Origin: Streptomyces hyaluromycini
Lineage (GTDB): Bacteria > Actinomycetota > Actinomycetes > Streptomycetales > Streptomycetaceae
Reading direction: 5' to 3'
NCBI RefSeq assembly: GCF_002217755.1
Contig: NZ_BCFL01000016.1
Span: forward strand, 186,001 to 250,000
Length of the DNA stretch: 64,000 nt
The notes beneath the pieces are model-generated. The model saw only the letters and a list, made by a program, of their open reading frames with translations, was not told the origin of the DNA and made no database searches. This document shows, one piece after another, positions 27,358 through 35,046 of the stretch. The translations under genes and the position numbers were made by a program. How positions within the stretch are numbered: the stretch's first letter is position 1; each line of letters begins with the position of its first letter.

Positions 27358-28788
27358 TCAGACTCCAGCGGGCGTGCGAACGTCGGCGTCGGACAGGTCG
27401 GCGGGCGAGGCCAGGTGGCCCAGGACGGCCGTGGCGGCCGCGACCTGCGGCGACACCAGGTGGGTGCGCCCGCCCTTGCCCTGCCGGCCCTCGAAGTTGC
27501 GGTTGGAGGTGGACGCGGAGCGCTCACCGGGGGCCAGCTGGTCGGGGTTCATGCCGAGGCACATCGAGCAGCCCGCGTGCCGCCATTCGGCGCCGGCGTC
27601 CTTGAAGACGACGTCCAGACCCTCGGAGACGGCCTGGAGGCCGACCCGCGCGGAGCCGGGGACGACCAGCATCCGTACGCCGTCGGCGACTTTGCGGTCC
27701 TTGAGGATCTCGGCCGCGGCGCGCAGGTCCTCGATCCGGCCGTTGGTGCAGGAGCCTACGAAGACGGTGTCCACGTTGATCGAGCGCAGCGGCTGGCCGG
27801 CCTCCAACCCCATGTACTCCAGGGCCTTTTCGGCGGCGAAGCGCTCCGAAGCGTCTTCGTACGAAGCCGGGTCGGGGACGTCCGCCGAAAGCGGCGCACC
27901 CTGCCCCGGGTTGGTGCCCCAGGTGACGAACGGCGAGAGCGCGGCGGCGTCGATGTGCACCTCGGCGTCGAATTCCGCGTCCGCGTCCGTCTTCAGGGTC
28001 TTCCAGTACGCGACCGCCGCGTCCCAGTCCTCGCCCTCGGGGGCGTGGGCGCGGCCCTTGAGGTACGCGAAGGTGGTCTCGTCGGGGGCGATCATGCCCG
28101 CGCGGGCGCCGGCCTCGATCGACATGTTGCAGATGGTCATCCGGGCCTCCATCGAGAGCTTCTCGATGGCGGAGCCGCGGTACTCCAGGATGTAGCCCTG
28201 GCCGCCGCCGGTACCGATCTTGGCGATGATCGCCAGGATCAGGTCCTTGGCGGTGACGCCGTCGGGCAGCTCGCCGTCGACCGTGATGGCCATGGTCTTG
28301 GGGCGGGCCAGCGGCAGCGTCTGGGTGGCCAGCACGTGCTCCACCTGGGAGGTGCCGATGCCGAACGCCAGCGCGCCGAAGGCGCCGTGCGTGGAGGTGT
28401 GGGAGTCGCCGCAGACGACGGTCGTGCCGGGCTGGGTCAGGCCCAGCTGCGGGCCGACGACGTGCACGACGCCCTGCTCGACGTCGCCCAGCGGGTGCAG
28501 GCGCACCCCGAACTCGGCGCAGTTCTTGCGCAGCGTCTCCAGCTGGGCGCGGGAGACGGGGTCCGCGATGGGCTTGTCGATGTCCAGGGTCGGGGTGTTG
28601 TGGTCCTCGGTCGCGATGGTGAGGTCGAGGCGGCGCACCTGGCGGCCGTTCTGGCGCAGCCCGTCGAAGGCCTGCGGGCTGGTCACCTCGTGCAGCAGGT
28701 GCAGATCGATGAAGAGGAGGTCGGGCTCGCCCTCGGCGCGCCGGACGACGTGGTCGTCCCAGACCTTCTCCGCGAGTGTCCTACCCAT
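27358..28788 (-). CDS. leuC: 3-isopropylmalate dehydratase large subunit
   Basis: 476-aa aconitase-family subunit that holds the [4Fe-4S] cluster. The three cluster cysteines are in [20 protein letters not shown] and [11 protein letters not shown] near the C-terminus; [20 protein letters not shown] and [10 protein letters not shown] are also typical. I chose the ATG at 28788 ([20 protein letters not shown]) because GGAGGG lies 6 nt before it; codons upstream to 29160 run through the regulatory region. Divergent from ndgR. Confidence 0.96.
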   Translation of the reverse strand: MGRTLAEKVWDDHVVRRAEGEPDLLFIDLHLLHEVTSPQAFDGLRQNGRQVRRLDLTIATEDHNTPTLDIDKPIADPVSRAQLETLRKNCAEFGVRLHPLGDVEQGVVHVVGPQLGLTQPGTTVVCGDSHTSTHGAFGALAFGIGTSQVEHVLATQTLPLARPKTMAITVDGELPDGVTAKDLILAIIAKIGTGGGQGYILEYRGSAIEKLSMEARMTICNMSIEAGARAGMIAPDETTFAYLKGRAHAPEGEDWDAAVAYWKTLKTDADAEFDAEVHIDAAALSPFVTWGTNPGQGAPLSADVPDPASYEDASERFAAEKALEYMGLEAGQPLRSINVDTVFVGSCTNGRIEDLRAAAEILKDRKVADGVRMLVVPGSARVGLQAVSEGLDVVFKDAGAEWRHAGCSMCLGMNPDQLAPGERSASTSNRNFEGRQGKGGRTHLVSPQVAAATAVLGHLASPADLSDADVRTPAGV

Positions 28789-28962
28789 CGCTTTCCCTCC
28801 GGCCGGCAGACGTGCACCGGCCCAACTAGAGATCTTGAGGAGGCGGCTGCCCGTTGTACCGGGCCCCTGAAGTCGTGGTTCCGGGCGTCCGCCGCCGGGC
28901 CCGTTGGTCTGCGGGCCACTGTGTGATTCCAGGGTGGCGCGTTCCACGGAAAATTGAACTTG

Positions 28963-28981
28963 CGTTTCACAGAGTGAGACG
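28963..28981. promoter_or_regulatory. Candidate NdgR (IclR-family) operator between leuC and ndgR
   Basis: CGTTTCAC-AGA-GTGAGACG, an 8-bp imperfect dyad with one mismatch pair, centred 23 nt before the ndgR ATG in the divergent region. The position suits autoregulation and leuCD control. Confidence 0.55.
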
Positions 28982-28994
28982 TGAGTATCGTTGC

Positions 28995-29711
28995 ATGGAC
29001 AACAGTAGCGGCGTCGGCGTTCTGGACAAGGCGGCCCTTGTCCTGAGCGCTCTGGAGTCCGGTCCGGCCACCCTCGCGGGTCTGGTCGGGGCCACCGGAC
29101 TGGCACGACCCACGGCCCACCGGCTGGCCGTGGCTCTGGAACACCACCGCATGGTGGCACGCGACATGCAGGGCCGTTTCATTCTCGGTCCGCGACTCGC
29201 GGAACTGGCCGCGGCGGCCGGTGAGGACCGCCTGCTCGCGACGGCGGGCCCGGTGCTGACGCACCTCCGCGACATCACCGGAGAGAGTGCGCAGCTCTAT
29301 CGCCGCCAGGGCGACATGCGCATCTGCGTGGCCGCCGCGGAACGGTTGTCCGGCCTTCGGGACACGGTCCCGGTCGGCTCGACGCTCACGATGAAGGCCG
29401 GTTCCTCGGCGCAGATCCTGATGGCCTGGGAGGAACCGGAGCGGCTGCACCGCGGCCTCCAGGGCGCCCGCTTCACGGCGACGGCCCTCTCGGGTGTCCG
29501 CCGCCGCGGCTGGGCCCAGTCCATCGGCGAGCGTGAGCCGGGCGTGGCGTCGGTGTCGGCGCCGGTGCGGGGGCCGTCCAACCGCGTGGTGGCGGCCGTC
29601 TCCGTCTCCGGCCCCATCGAGCGCCTGACCCGCCACCCCGGCCGCATGCACGCCCAGGCCGTGATCGACGCGGCGGCCCGCCTGTCGGAGGCGCTGCGCC
29701 GCACCGGCTGA
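28995..29711 (+). CDS. ndgR: IclR-family regulator of leucine/amino-acid genes
   Basis: 238 aa from the ATG at 28995. N-terminal winged helix ([27 protein letters not shown], residues about 16-45), then an IclR effector domain with [20 protein letters not shown] and [18 protein letters not shown]. Length and divergent position relative to leuCD match NdgR of S. coelicolor, which controls leucine and other amino-acid genes and affects antibiotic output (knowledge). The in-frame start at 28854 lies before the operator and is not used. Confidence 0.93.
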   Translation: MDNSSGVGVLDKAALVLSALESGPATLAGLVGATGLARPTAHRLAVALEHHRMVARDMQGRFILGPRLAELAAAAGEDRLLATAGPVLTHLRDITGESAQLYRRQGDMRICVAAAERLSGLRDTVPVGSTLTMKAGSSAQILMAWEEPERLHRGLQGARFTATALSGVRRRGWAQSIGEREPGVASVSAPVRGPSNRVVAAVSVSGPIERLTRHPGRMHAQAVIDAAARLSEALRRTG

Positions 29712-29726
29712 GAGCCGACACCCCCG

Positions 29727-29767
29727 GAGAAAGAGGCCGGCCTCAACGCCGCGGCGGGCCCTTTCTC
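29727..29767 (+). terminator. Terminator of ndgR
   Basis: GAGAAAGaGGCC ... GGCCcTTTCTC, an 11-bp interrupted stem with an 18-nt loop, 15 nt after the ndgR stop. It lacks a U-tract. Confidence 0.6.
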
Positions 29768-29804
29768 AGGGGGTGAGACTTTTTCCGCAGGGGACTGTCC
29801 CCAC

Positions 29805-29985
29805 CCAGGGGCGCGGGGCTGTATCGATATGCGGCTCCGCCGCGTGGGCGCGACCAACCCCATACTGCCCGCACTCGCCCAGTGACCGGAGCCCCCACGG
29901 CGGAGCGTCTGCGGCCGCCGGTCGTCTGCCGCGCCGTCGTGGCTGGTCGCGCAGTTCCCCGCGCCCCTTACGGGGCGCTGCTGTC
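29805..29985. repeat. Dispersed Streptomyces intergenic repeat, copy 3 (two halves)
   Basis: Left half 29805-29860: CAGGGGCGCGGGGCTGTATCGATATGCGGCTCCGCCGCGTGGGCGCGACCA. Right half 29938-29985: GTGGCTGGTCGCGCAGTTCCCCGCGCCCCTTACGGGGCGCT. The halves are the two arms of the repeat seen elsewhere. The right half supplies the stop codon and last few residues of the DUF4188 gene (C-terminus SSAP). Confidence 0.75.
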
Positions 29986-30480
29986 GGCGCTCCTGTAAGC
30001 GAACCGGTCCTTCGCGTACCGCCCCCGGCGTTCCAGCGGCAGCACTCCGCTCGCCGCGCCCAGGCCGAACTCCGGCATGTCGAAGTAGATCGACTCGTAC
30101 GCGCCCTCGGGCGCCACGTACGTCTCGTGCCACAGGCCCACGTGGCCCCGCAGCTTCCCCGCCCGCTCCTTGCGGTTCACGATGCTCCACATCCCGTGGT
30201 GGAGCATCTCCGGCGAACTCGCGTACGCGTACAGCTTCTCCTTCGACTCCCAGTACTGGACGACGTAGTACGTCCGCGGCGAAGCCGTCAGCAGGATGCG
30301 GCCGAGCAGCCCCCGGCCGGGGTCCCGTGCGAGCTCCTTCAGCATGCGGAACATCGACAGCATGACCGGGAGCCACTGGTGGACCGCCCAGAAGTGGTTG
30401 ATGCGCATGCCGATGAGCAGGACCACCGCGTCGCCCTCGCGGGCAGCGGTCGTACGGCCCGGAATCGGTTTGGTGAACAT
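29968..30480 (-). CDS. DUF4188 (monooxygenase-like) protein
   Basis: 170 aa from the ATG at 30480 (MFTKPIPGRTTAAREGDAVV). Contains MRINHFWAVHQWLPVMLSMF and RTYYVVQYWESKEKLYAYAS, matching DUF4188, a dimeric ferredoxin-like family. Catalytic function is not established. A GTG at 30519 would add 13 residues but would place the start inside the candidate operator. The 3' end is formed by a dispersed repeat, so the last residues are probably not conserved. Divergent from a MerR-type gene that is the likely regulator. Confidence 0.8.
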   Translation of the reverse strand: MFTKPIPGRTTAAREGDAVVLLIGMRINHFWAVHQWLPVMLSMFRMLKELARDPGRGLLGRILLTASPRTYYVVQYWESKEKLYAYASSPEMLHHGMWSIVNRKERAGKLRGHVGLWHETYVAPEGAYESIYFDMPEFGLGAASGVLPLERRGRYAKDRFAYRSADSSAP

Positions 30481-30507
30481 GAGGAACGACACCCCCGGAG
30501 ACCTGTC

Positions 30508-30551
30508 GGATAGCGGCACTATCCTTCTGTCGGTGTTTGGATAGTGGCACT
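30508..30551. promoter_or_regulatory. Candidate MerR operator region between divergent genes
   Basis: A perfect 6-bp dyad GGATAG-CGGCA-CTATCC at 30508-30524, and a second direct copy of its left arm, GGATAGTGGCACT at 30539-30551, 31 nt downstream. Both fall in the short gap between the DUF4188 and MerR genes. Confidence 0.55.
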
Positions 30552-30572
30552 TACCAAGGAGGCGCGCAAGAC

Positions 30573-31217
30573 ATGCGGCTTGCCCAGTTGAGCGAGCGCA
30601 GCGGGGTGTCCGCCGCGACGATCAAGTACTACCTGCGCGAGGGGCTGTTGCCGCCGGGCCGCCAGGTCAACGCCACGACCGCGGAGTACGACGAGGAGCA
30701 CCTGCGGCGGCTGCGGCTGGTGCGGGCGATGATCCAGGTGGGGCGGATCCCCGTGGCGACGGTCCGCGAGGTGCTCGGGCATGTCGACGACGACTCGCTG
30801 GGCCGCACGATCCGGGTGGGCGCCGCCCTGTGGGCACTGCCGCAGCTGCCGGAGCCGGACGAGGACGACGAGTACGTGCGGGCCGCGCACCGGGAGGCCG
30901 ACGCCCTCCTTGACGCCCTCGGCTGGGAGAACGCCAAGCAGCTGACGACGATCTCTCCCGCGTACCGCCGGCTGGTGGTCGCGCTGGCCGCGTTCCGCCG
31001 GCTCGGTTACGACTGGGACGCCGAACTCCTCCTGCCGCGCGCGAAGTTGATGTACCAGGCGGCCGTCGCCGACCTGGACTTCCTGGAGACGCATCCGTCG
31101 GAGGAGGAGAAGGTGGAGGCCGCGGTGGCCAGCGCGGTGCTGGTGGAGCCGATGCTCCAGGCACTGCACCGGCTGGCCCAGGAGGAGGAGACGGCCCGGC
31201 GCTACGGCTTCGGGTAG
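30573..31217 (+). CDS. MerR-family transcriptional regulator
   Basis: 214 aa from the ATG at 30573 with AAGGAGG before it. N-terminal MerR helix-turn-helix (MRLAQLSERSGVSAATIKYY, LREGLLPPGRQ), wing and helix to about residue 75, then an all-helical effector domain without the cysteines of metal-sensing MerR proteins. It resembles small-ligand types. Divergent from the DUF4188 gene and close to the GGATAG dyad, so it probably regulates both; the ligand is unknown. Confidence 0.88.
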   Translation: MRLAQLSERSGVSAATIKYYLREGLLPPGRQVNATTAEYDEEHLRRLRLVRAMIQVGRIPVATVREVLGHVDDDSLGRTIRVGAALWALPQLPEPDEDDEYVRAAHREADALLDALGWENAKQLTTISPAYRRLVVALAAFRRLGYDWDAELLLPRAKLMYQAAVADLDFLETHPSEEEKVEAAVASAVLVEPMLQALHRLAQEEETARRYGFG

Positions 31218-31236
31218 GGCGCCGTACGGTACGGCA

Positions 31237-31264
31237 AAGGCCCCCCGCCGAAGCGGAGGGCCTT
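31237..31264 (+). terminator. Terminator of the MerR gene / end of tRNA cluster
   Basis: AAGGCCCCCCGC-CGAA-GCGGAGGGCCTT, a 12-bp stem with one mismatch and a GNRA-like loop, between the MerR stop and the convergent tRNA cluster. May stop both. Confidence 0.8.
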
Positions 31265-31271
31265 CTGTATG

Positions 31272-31344
31272 TACCCCCGACCGGATTCGAACCGGCGCTA
31301 CCGCCTTGAGAGGGCGGCGTGCTAGGCCGCTACACAACGGGGGC
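31272..31344 (-). tRNA. tRNA-Glu (CTC), copy 1
   Basis: 73 nt on the minus strand, GCCCCCG acceptor arm, anticodon stem CCGCC/GGCGG with loop CTCTCAA, giving anticodon CTC, and T-arm GGTTCGAATCC. CCA is not encoded. Sequence is identical to copy 2. Confidence 0.96.
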
Positions 31345-31347
31345 GAA

Positions 31348-31367
31348 GATCTGCGTTTCCGCAGATC
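31348..31367. other. Perfect hairpin between tRNA-Gln 1 and tRNA-Glu 1
   Basis: GATCTGCG-TTTC-CGCAGATC, an 8-bp stem and 4-nt loop in the spacer. It probably serves as a processing signal or separates the tRNAs in the precursor. Confidence 0.6.
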
Positions 31368-31371
31368 CGAG

Positions 31372-31443
31372 CTGGTCTACCTGGACTCGAACCAAGACTA
31401 ACTGAACCAGAATCAGTCGTGCTGCCAATTACACCATAGACCA
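31372..31443 (-). tRNA. tRNA-Gln (CTG), copy 1
   Basis: 72 nt, acceptor TGGTCTA/TAGACCA with discriminator G, anticodon stem ACTGA/TCAGT and loop TTCTGGT, giving anticodon CTG. T-arm contains GGTTCGAGTCC. Differs from copy 2 at one acceptor base pair. Confidence 0.95.
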
Positions 31444-31463
31444 ATGTGGTTTAGACCAGTTCG

Positions 31464-31536
31464 TACCCCCGACCGGATTCGAACCGGCGCTACCGCCTTG
31501 AGAGGGCGGCGTGCTAGGCCGCTACACAACGGGGGC
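31464..31536 (-). tRNA. tRNA-Glu (CTC), copy 2
   Basis: 73 nt, identical to copy 1 in all arms, anticodon CTC. Confidence 0.96.
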
Positions 31537-31564
31537 CCTAGCGATCATCCGTGGAAGATCTCCG

Positions 31565-31637
31565 TACCCCCGACCGGATTCGAACCGGCGCTACTGCCTT
31601 GAGAGGGCAGCGTGCTAGGCCGCTACACAACGGGGGC
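31565..31637 (-). tRNA. tRNA-Glu (CTC), copy 3 with variant anticodon stem
   Basis: 73 nt, same anticodon CTC. Both sides of one anticodon-stem pair differ from copies 1-2 (CTGCC/GGCAG instead of CCGCC/GGCGG), a compensatory change that keeps pairing. Confidence 0.96.
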
Positions 31638-31658
31638 GTTGCAGATGAGCTCTGCGAG

Positions 31659-31730
31659 CTGGCCTACCTGGACTCGAACCAAGACTAACTGAACCAGAAT
31701 CAGTCGTGCTGCCAATTACACCATAGGCCA
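31659..31730 (-). tRNA. tRNA-Gln (CTG), copy 2
   Basis: 72 nt, acceptor TGGCCTA/TAGGCCA (copy 1 has TGGTCTA/TAGACCA, a compensatory pair change), anticodon CTG. Probably first gene of the minus-strand cluster Gln-Glu-Glu-Gln-Glu. A short hairpin GCAGA-TGAGC-TCTGC (31641-31655) follows it. Confidence 0.95.
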
Positions 31731-31821
31731 CTGGAACGCAAGCCCCTGAGGGGATCTTGTTCTAGTTTCGCGCCTCCGGTTCCGGCCTTTCGGCCCGCTC
31801 CCCGGCGGCGCAGGAAGAACA

Positions 31822-32577
31822 TTACCTGAAGGTGGACGGGGCTCCAAAACGGGTATCGGCGCGGAGGATCGCGGGCAGTTCGGCGAGGGAGGCGATCCGG
31901 TGCGGGCCGACGGGGGCGTCGGCCCCGGTGGCCGGTGCGGCGGCCGGTGCGGCGGCCGGTCCGCGGCGGTCGATCCACACCGACAGCAGCCCGGCGTCGG
32001 CGGCGCCGCGCCCGTCGATCTCCGGGTGGTCGCCGACGTACGCGACCTGGTGCGGGGCGAGTTCCAGCGCCTCGCAGGCGGCCAGGAAGGCGCCGGCCGC
32101 GGGCTTGGAGACGCCCAGTTCGGCGGCGCACAGGACGGCCTCGAAGCGGTCGTGCACCCCGAGCGTGCGCAGCTTGCGGTCCTGGACGTGCAGGCTGGAG
32201 TTGGACAGCACGGCGTGCCGGTAGCCGGCCGCGAGTGCGTCCAGGGCGGGCACGACGTCCGGGAAGAGGGACCAGACGGACTCGTAGTGCGTCAGGTACC
32301 GGCGGAACCAGTCGTCGGCCTCGGCGTCGGTCAGCTCCCTCTCCAGGAACACCCGCACCCGGTCGCGGCGCTGGTCCTCGAAGGAGAGCTCGCCCGCCGC
32401 GAACCGCGCCCACTGCTGGTCGGTGATCTCCCGCCACCGCACCAGCGCCGCCTCCGCGCTCGCCCAGCCGGCGAGCAGCCCCTCCGCCACCAGATGTGCC
32501 CGCATGCCCTCGCGGTCGGCACTCGTGTAGTCGAAGAGAGTGTCGTCCACGTCCCAGACCACGGCCCTGATCGTCAT
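31822..32577 (-). CDS. HAD-superfamily hydrolase
   Basis: 251 aa. Motif I VVWDVDDTLFDYT (nucleophile DxD) at residue 8, motif II VLSNSS near residue 118, Lys in GVSKPAAGAF, and motif IV VAYVGDHPEIDGRGAADAG. The helical cap lies between motifs I and II, so it is a class I HAD phosphatase. The substrate cannot be predicted. An Ala/Pro-rich insertion is near the C-terminus. It lies 27 nt before the stop codon of the next minus-strand gene. Confidence 0.9.
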   Translation of the reverse strand: MTIRAVVWDVDDTLFDYTSADREGMRAHLVAEGLLAGWASAEAALVRWREITDQQWARFAAGELSFEDQRRDRVRVFLERELTDAEADDWFRRYLTHYESVWSLFPDVVPALDALAAGYRHAVLSNSSLHVQDRKLRTLGVHDRFEAVLCAAELGVSKPAAGAFLAACEALELAPHQVAYVGDHPEIDGRGAADAGLLSVWIDRRGPAAAPAAAPATGADAPVGPHRIASLAELPAILRADTRFGAPSTFR

Positions 32578-32604
32578 GACACCGACCGTACTCCGCGGAC
32601 GCCG

Positions 32605-34854
32605 TCAGCCAAGGGTCATCGTGCCGGTCAGGGTCAGGGTCCGGCCCTGGCCGTCGCGGGGACGGGCGGTGAGCTTCCAGGTGTACCTGCCGGTCGGGGC
32701 GGCGGCCCCGCTGTCGGTCGTGCCGTCCCAGGCCGGGCGGACGGCCGCGCCCGTGGAGGCGCCGGTCAGGGTGCGCCGGACCGTGCCCGAGGGGGTGGCG
32801 AGGGTCAGGGTCCAGGTGGACGGCTTGTTCAGCTGCCACACCGGGGACCAGGGCGCCGACCTGGTGATGACGGACGGCGAGTAGATCTGCGCGTCCATCT
32901 GGGCGAGCGGCGAGGTGGGGACGCCGCTGGGGACGATCCACACCTTTTTGTAGTAGCCGAGGTAGGCGATCTGGCCGCCGAACCGGTCCACGGCCCAACG
33001 GCCGTTGCTGGTTCCGGTGTTCTGGTCGGTCGTGGGCAGCACGGCCACGACGTGGGTCTGCGCGGTCCCGGTGTGGACGTCGGTGAGCAGCAGTTGGTGG
33101 GTGGTCCGGTTCTCGCGCACCAGGAAGCCGTCGCCGAGGCGGGCCGGGGAGGGGCCGGCGGGGACGGGGATGTTCCGCTTGGCCGCCCGGTCGTAGACCC
33201 CGGCCGGGCCGGAGGCGCCGCAGCTCCAGTAGAGGCGGCTGTTGACGGCCTGGATGTCGGTGGGGACGCACCGGGAGCCGGTGGTGACCGTGGTCGTGGT
33301 CCTACCGGTCTTCAGGTCGTGGCCGGTGATGGACCCCTCGGTGCTGCCGGGCGTCCACAGGACCTGGCCCCACAGGGCCGCGGTGGTGCGGTTCCGGCTC
33401 TGCAGGATCTTGCCTGCCGTGGCGCCGCGCGGGAAGTCGACGATCTTCTGGACGCCGGGCGTACCGCCGTTGTAGAGGACGTAGCGGCCGGTGCCGCCGG
33501 CGATGCGGCCCCTGGAGTCGCCGGTCGGGACGTTCTGCAGGGAGGTGGTGTCGAGGCCGGTCTCGATCACGTACTCCCGGCCGGAGGAGTCGGTGAACAG
33601 GTGGGTGACGTGTCCGTCGCCGAGGGCCTCCAGCTGGGGGCAGGCGGCGTCGCCCGGGAGGCAGGTGGGGTCGGCCAGGGTGGGGCTGCGCCGGGTCTGG
33701 GGCCCGGCCGGCGCGCCGACGGCGTTGAGCGCGAAGCTGGAGATCACGTGGCCGTTGCCCTGCCTGCCGTCCAGGAACAGCTCGCCGCCGGCCATGGCCA
33801 GCCCCTCGGCCCGTATCGGCTCGGCCGGGACCTGGGCCACTTTCCTGGTGGCGGTACCGCCGTCCGCGGTGGGGGTGATGCGGTGGACGTACCAGTCGAA
33901 GCTGGAGGTGCCGGCGGTGGCGAGCGCGCCGCCGTCCGGGGTCGGGCCCATTCCCCCGGAGGAGTTCGCGAGGACGGTGCGGGTCTCTCCGGTGGTCAGC
34001 GAGCGGGCCGTCAGCGCGGGCTTGGTGCCGCCCAGGACGAAGGCCGGGTTGCCGGTGAGGAGCTGGTCACCGACGACGGCCACCAGCTCGGCGCCCCAGG
34101 GCGTCATCCCGGTGGGCTGGGTGCCCGAGGCCGCGTCGACGCGGATGTACCTCCAGTCGGCGACCAGCCAGCGGTCGTTGAAGCGGACCGGCGGTTCGGC
34201 GGCCACTCCCGTGACGTAGGTGCGGAAGGTGCCGTCGCTCAGGTCCACGAGGCCGACGGAGGTGGTGCCGTCCAGGGTGTAGACGATCGCGGCGCGGCGG
34301 ACCGAGCCGCCCGGGACGTAACCGGTGGGCCGGGCGCCCGCGGGGAGTCCGGTCACGGGGAGGTCGGTGGTGGAGCCGTCGGCCGCGGCGCGCAGGACGT
34401 GCGGGGTGCCGGAGGTGTCCTGGGTGAGCACGCTCCAGCCGGACGTGGTCCGGTAGGTCTGGCCCGCCGGGATGGTGACGGTGGCCGTCACGCCGGTGGA
34501 ACGGTGCTGCTGGGTCACCTTGGCACCCTCGTCCCAGGTGCTGACCACGTCGGTGCCGGTGGCCAGATCGTCCGGGCCGGCGTGCGCGGGCGGGACGAAG
34601 TCCGGGTAGCCGACCCAGGTGCCGGGGCCGATGGAGGTCCGGGGTTCCCACTGGAACCCGGACGCCCCCGCCCACATGTAGTACACGTAGGCCGGCTCCC
34701 ACGACCTGAGCGTGACGAACCCGACCGGCAGGGGGACCGCGGGCCCGGCCTGCGCGGGCGAGGTCGCCGCGACGCAGGTCAGAGCCGCTGCTCCGGCGAC
34801 GACGGCCGTGGCCAGTCTCCGCGAACGGATCGATTCGTGCCGTGAACGGGTCAC
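32605..34854 (-). CDS. Secreted beta-propeller-like protein with FlgD-type Ig domain
   Basis: 749 aa from a GTG at 34854 with GGGGGAC before it. Signal peptide: SIRSRRLATAVVAGAAALTC ... SPAQA, cleaved near residue 37. The bulk is a series of blades with repeated motifs such as GGRYVLYNGG-like and GRWAVDRFGGQIAYLGYYKK, ending in a FlgD-like Ig domain (WTLTLATPSGTVRRTLTGAS, GRYTWKLTARP). No catalytic motif is seen. Likely extracellular, interacting with cell wall or polysaccharide, but this is inference. In-frame codons to 34911 look non-coding. Confidence 0.82.
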   Translation of the reverse strand: MTRSRHESIRSRRLATAVVAGAAALTCVAATSPAQAGPAVPLPVGFVTLRSWEPAYVYYMWAGASGFQWEPRTSIGPGTWVGYPDFVPPAHAGPDDLATGTDVVSTWDEGAKVTQQHRSTGVTATVTIPAGQTYRTTSGWSVLTQDTSGTPHVLRAAADGSTTDLPVTGLPAGARPTGYVPGGSVRRAAIVYTLDGTTSVGLVDLSDGTFRTYVTGVAAEPPVRFNDRWLVADWRYIRVDAASGTQPTGMTPWGAELVAVVGDQLLTGNPAFVLGGTKPALTARSLTTGETRTVLANSSGGMGPTPDGGALATAGTSSFDWYVHRITPTADGGTATRKVAQVPAEPIRAEGLAMAGGELFLDGRQGNGHVISSFALNAVGAPAGPQTRRSPTLADPTCLPGDAACPQLEALGDGHVTHLFTDSSGREYVIETGLDTTSLQNVPTGDSRGRIAGGTGRYVLYNGGTPGVQKIVDFPRGATAGKILQSRNRTTAALWGQVLWTPGSTEGSITGHDLKTGRTTTTVTTGSRCVPTDIQAVNSRLYWSCGASGPAGVYDRAAKRNIPVPAGPSPARLGDGFLVRENRTTHQLLLTDVHTGTAQTHVVAVLPTTDQNTGTSNGRWAVDRFGGQIAYLGYYKKVWIVPSGVPTSPLAQMDAQIYSPSVITRSAPWSPVWQLNKPSTWTLTLATPSGTVRRTLTGASTGAAVRPAWDGTTDSGAAAPTGRYTWKLTARPRDGQGRTLTLTGTMTLG

Positions 34855-34958
34855 GTCCCCCACCCCCTGTACCGGATGCGCATGCACATCACGCGCACAG
34901 GGGACATCCAACGGTCACACAGCAAGCGGGGCTTGGCCGTAGGGGTTAACTCCCGGAG

Positions 34959-34991
34959 ACGGCTCGGGGGCGGCTCGGGGACGGCTCGGGG
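34959..34991. repeat. Three 11-bp tandem repeats
   Basis: ACGGCTCGGGG / GCGGCTCGGGG / ACGGCTCGGGG directly upstream of the gltX terminator hairpin. Copy number could vary between strains. Confidence 0.85.
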
Positions 34992-34999
34992 ACGCGCGG

Positions 35000-35028
35000 G
35001 GGGCGCCCCGGAGACTCCGGGGCGCCCC
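35000..35028. terminator. Terminator hairpin downstream of gltX
   Basis: GGGGCGCCCCGGA-GAC-TCCGGGGCGCCCC, a perfect 13-bp GC-only stem, 18 nt past the gltX stop. No U-tract. Confidence 0.8.
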
Positions 35029-35046
35029 TTCACGTACGTCCGCGTG

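Noticed and set aside
31272..31730. Duplicated tRNAs as an assembly artefact
   Set aside because: Spacers differ and some copies carry compensatory substitutions, so they are real separate genes.
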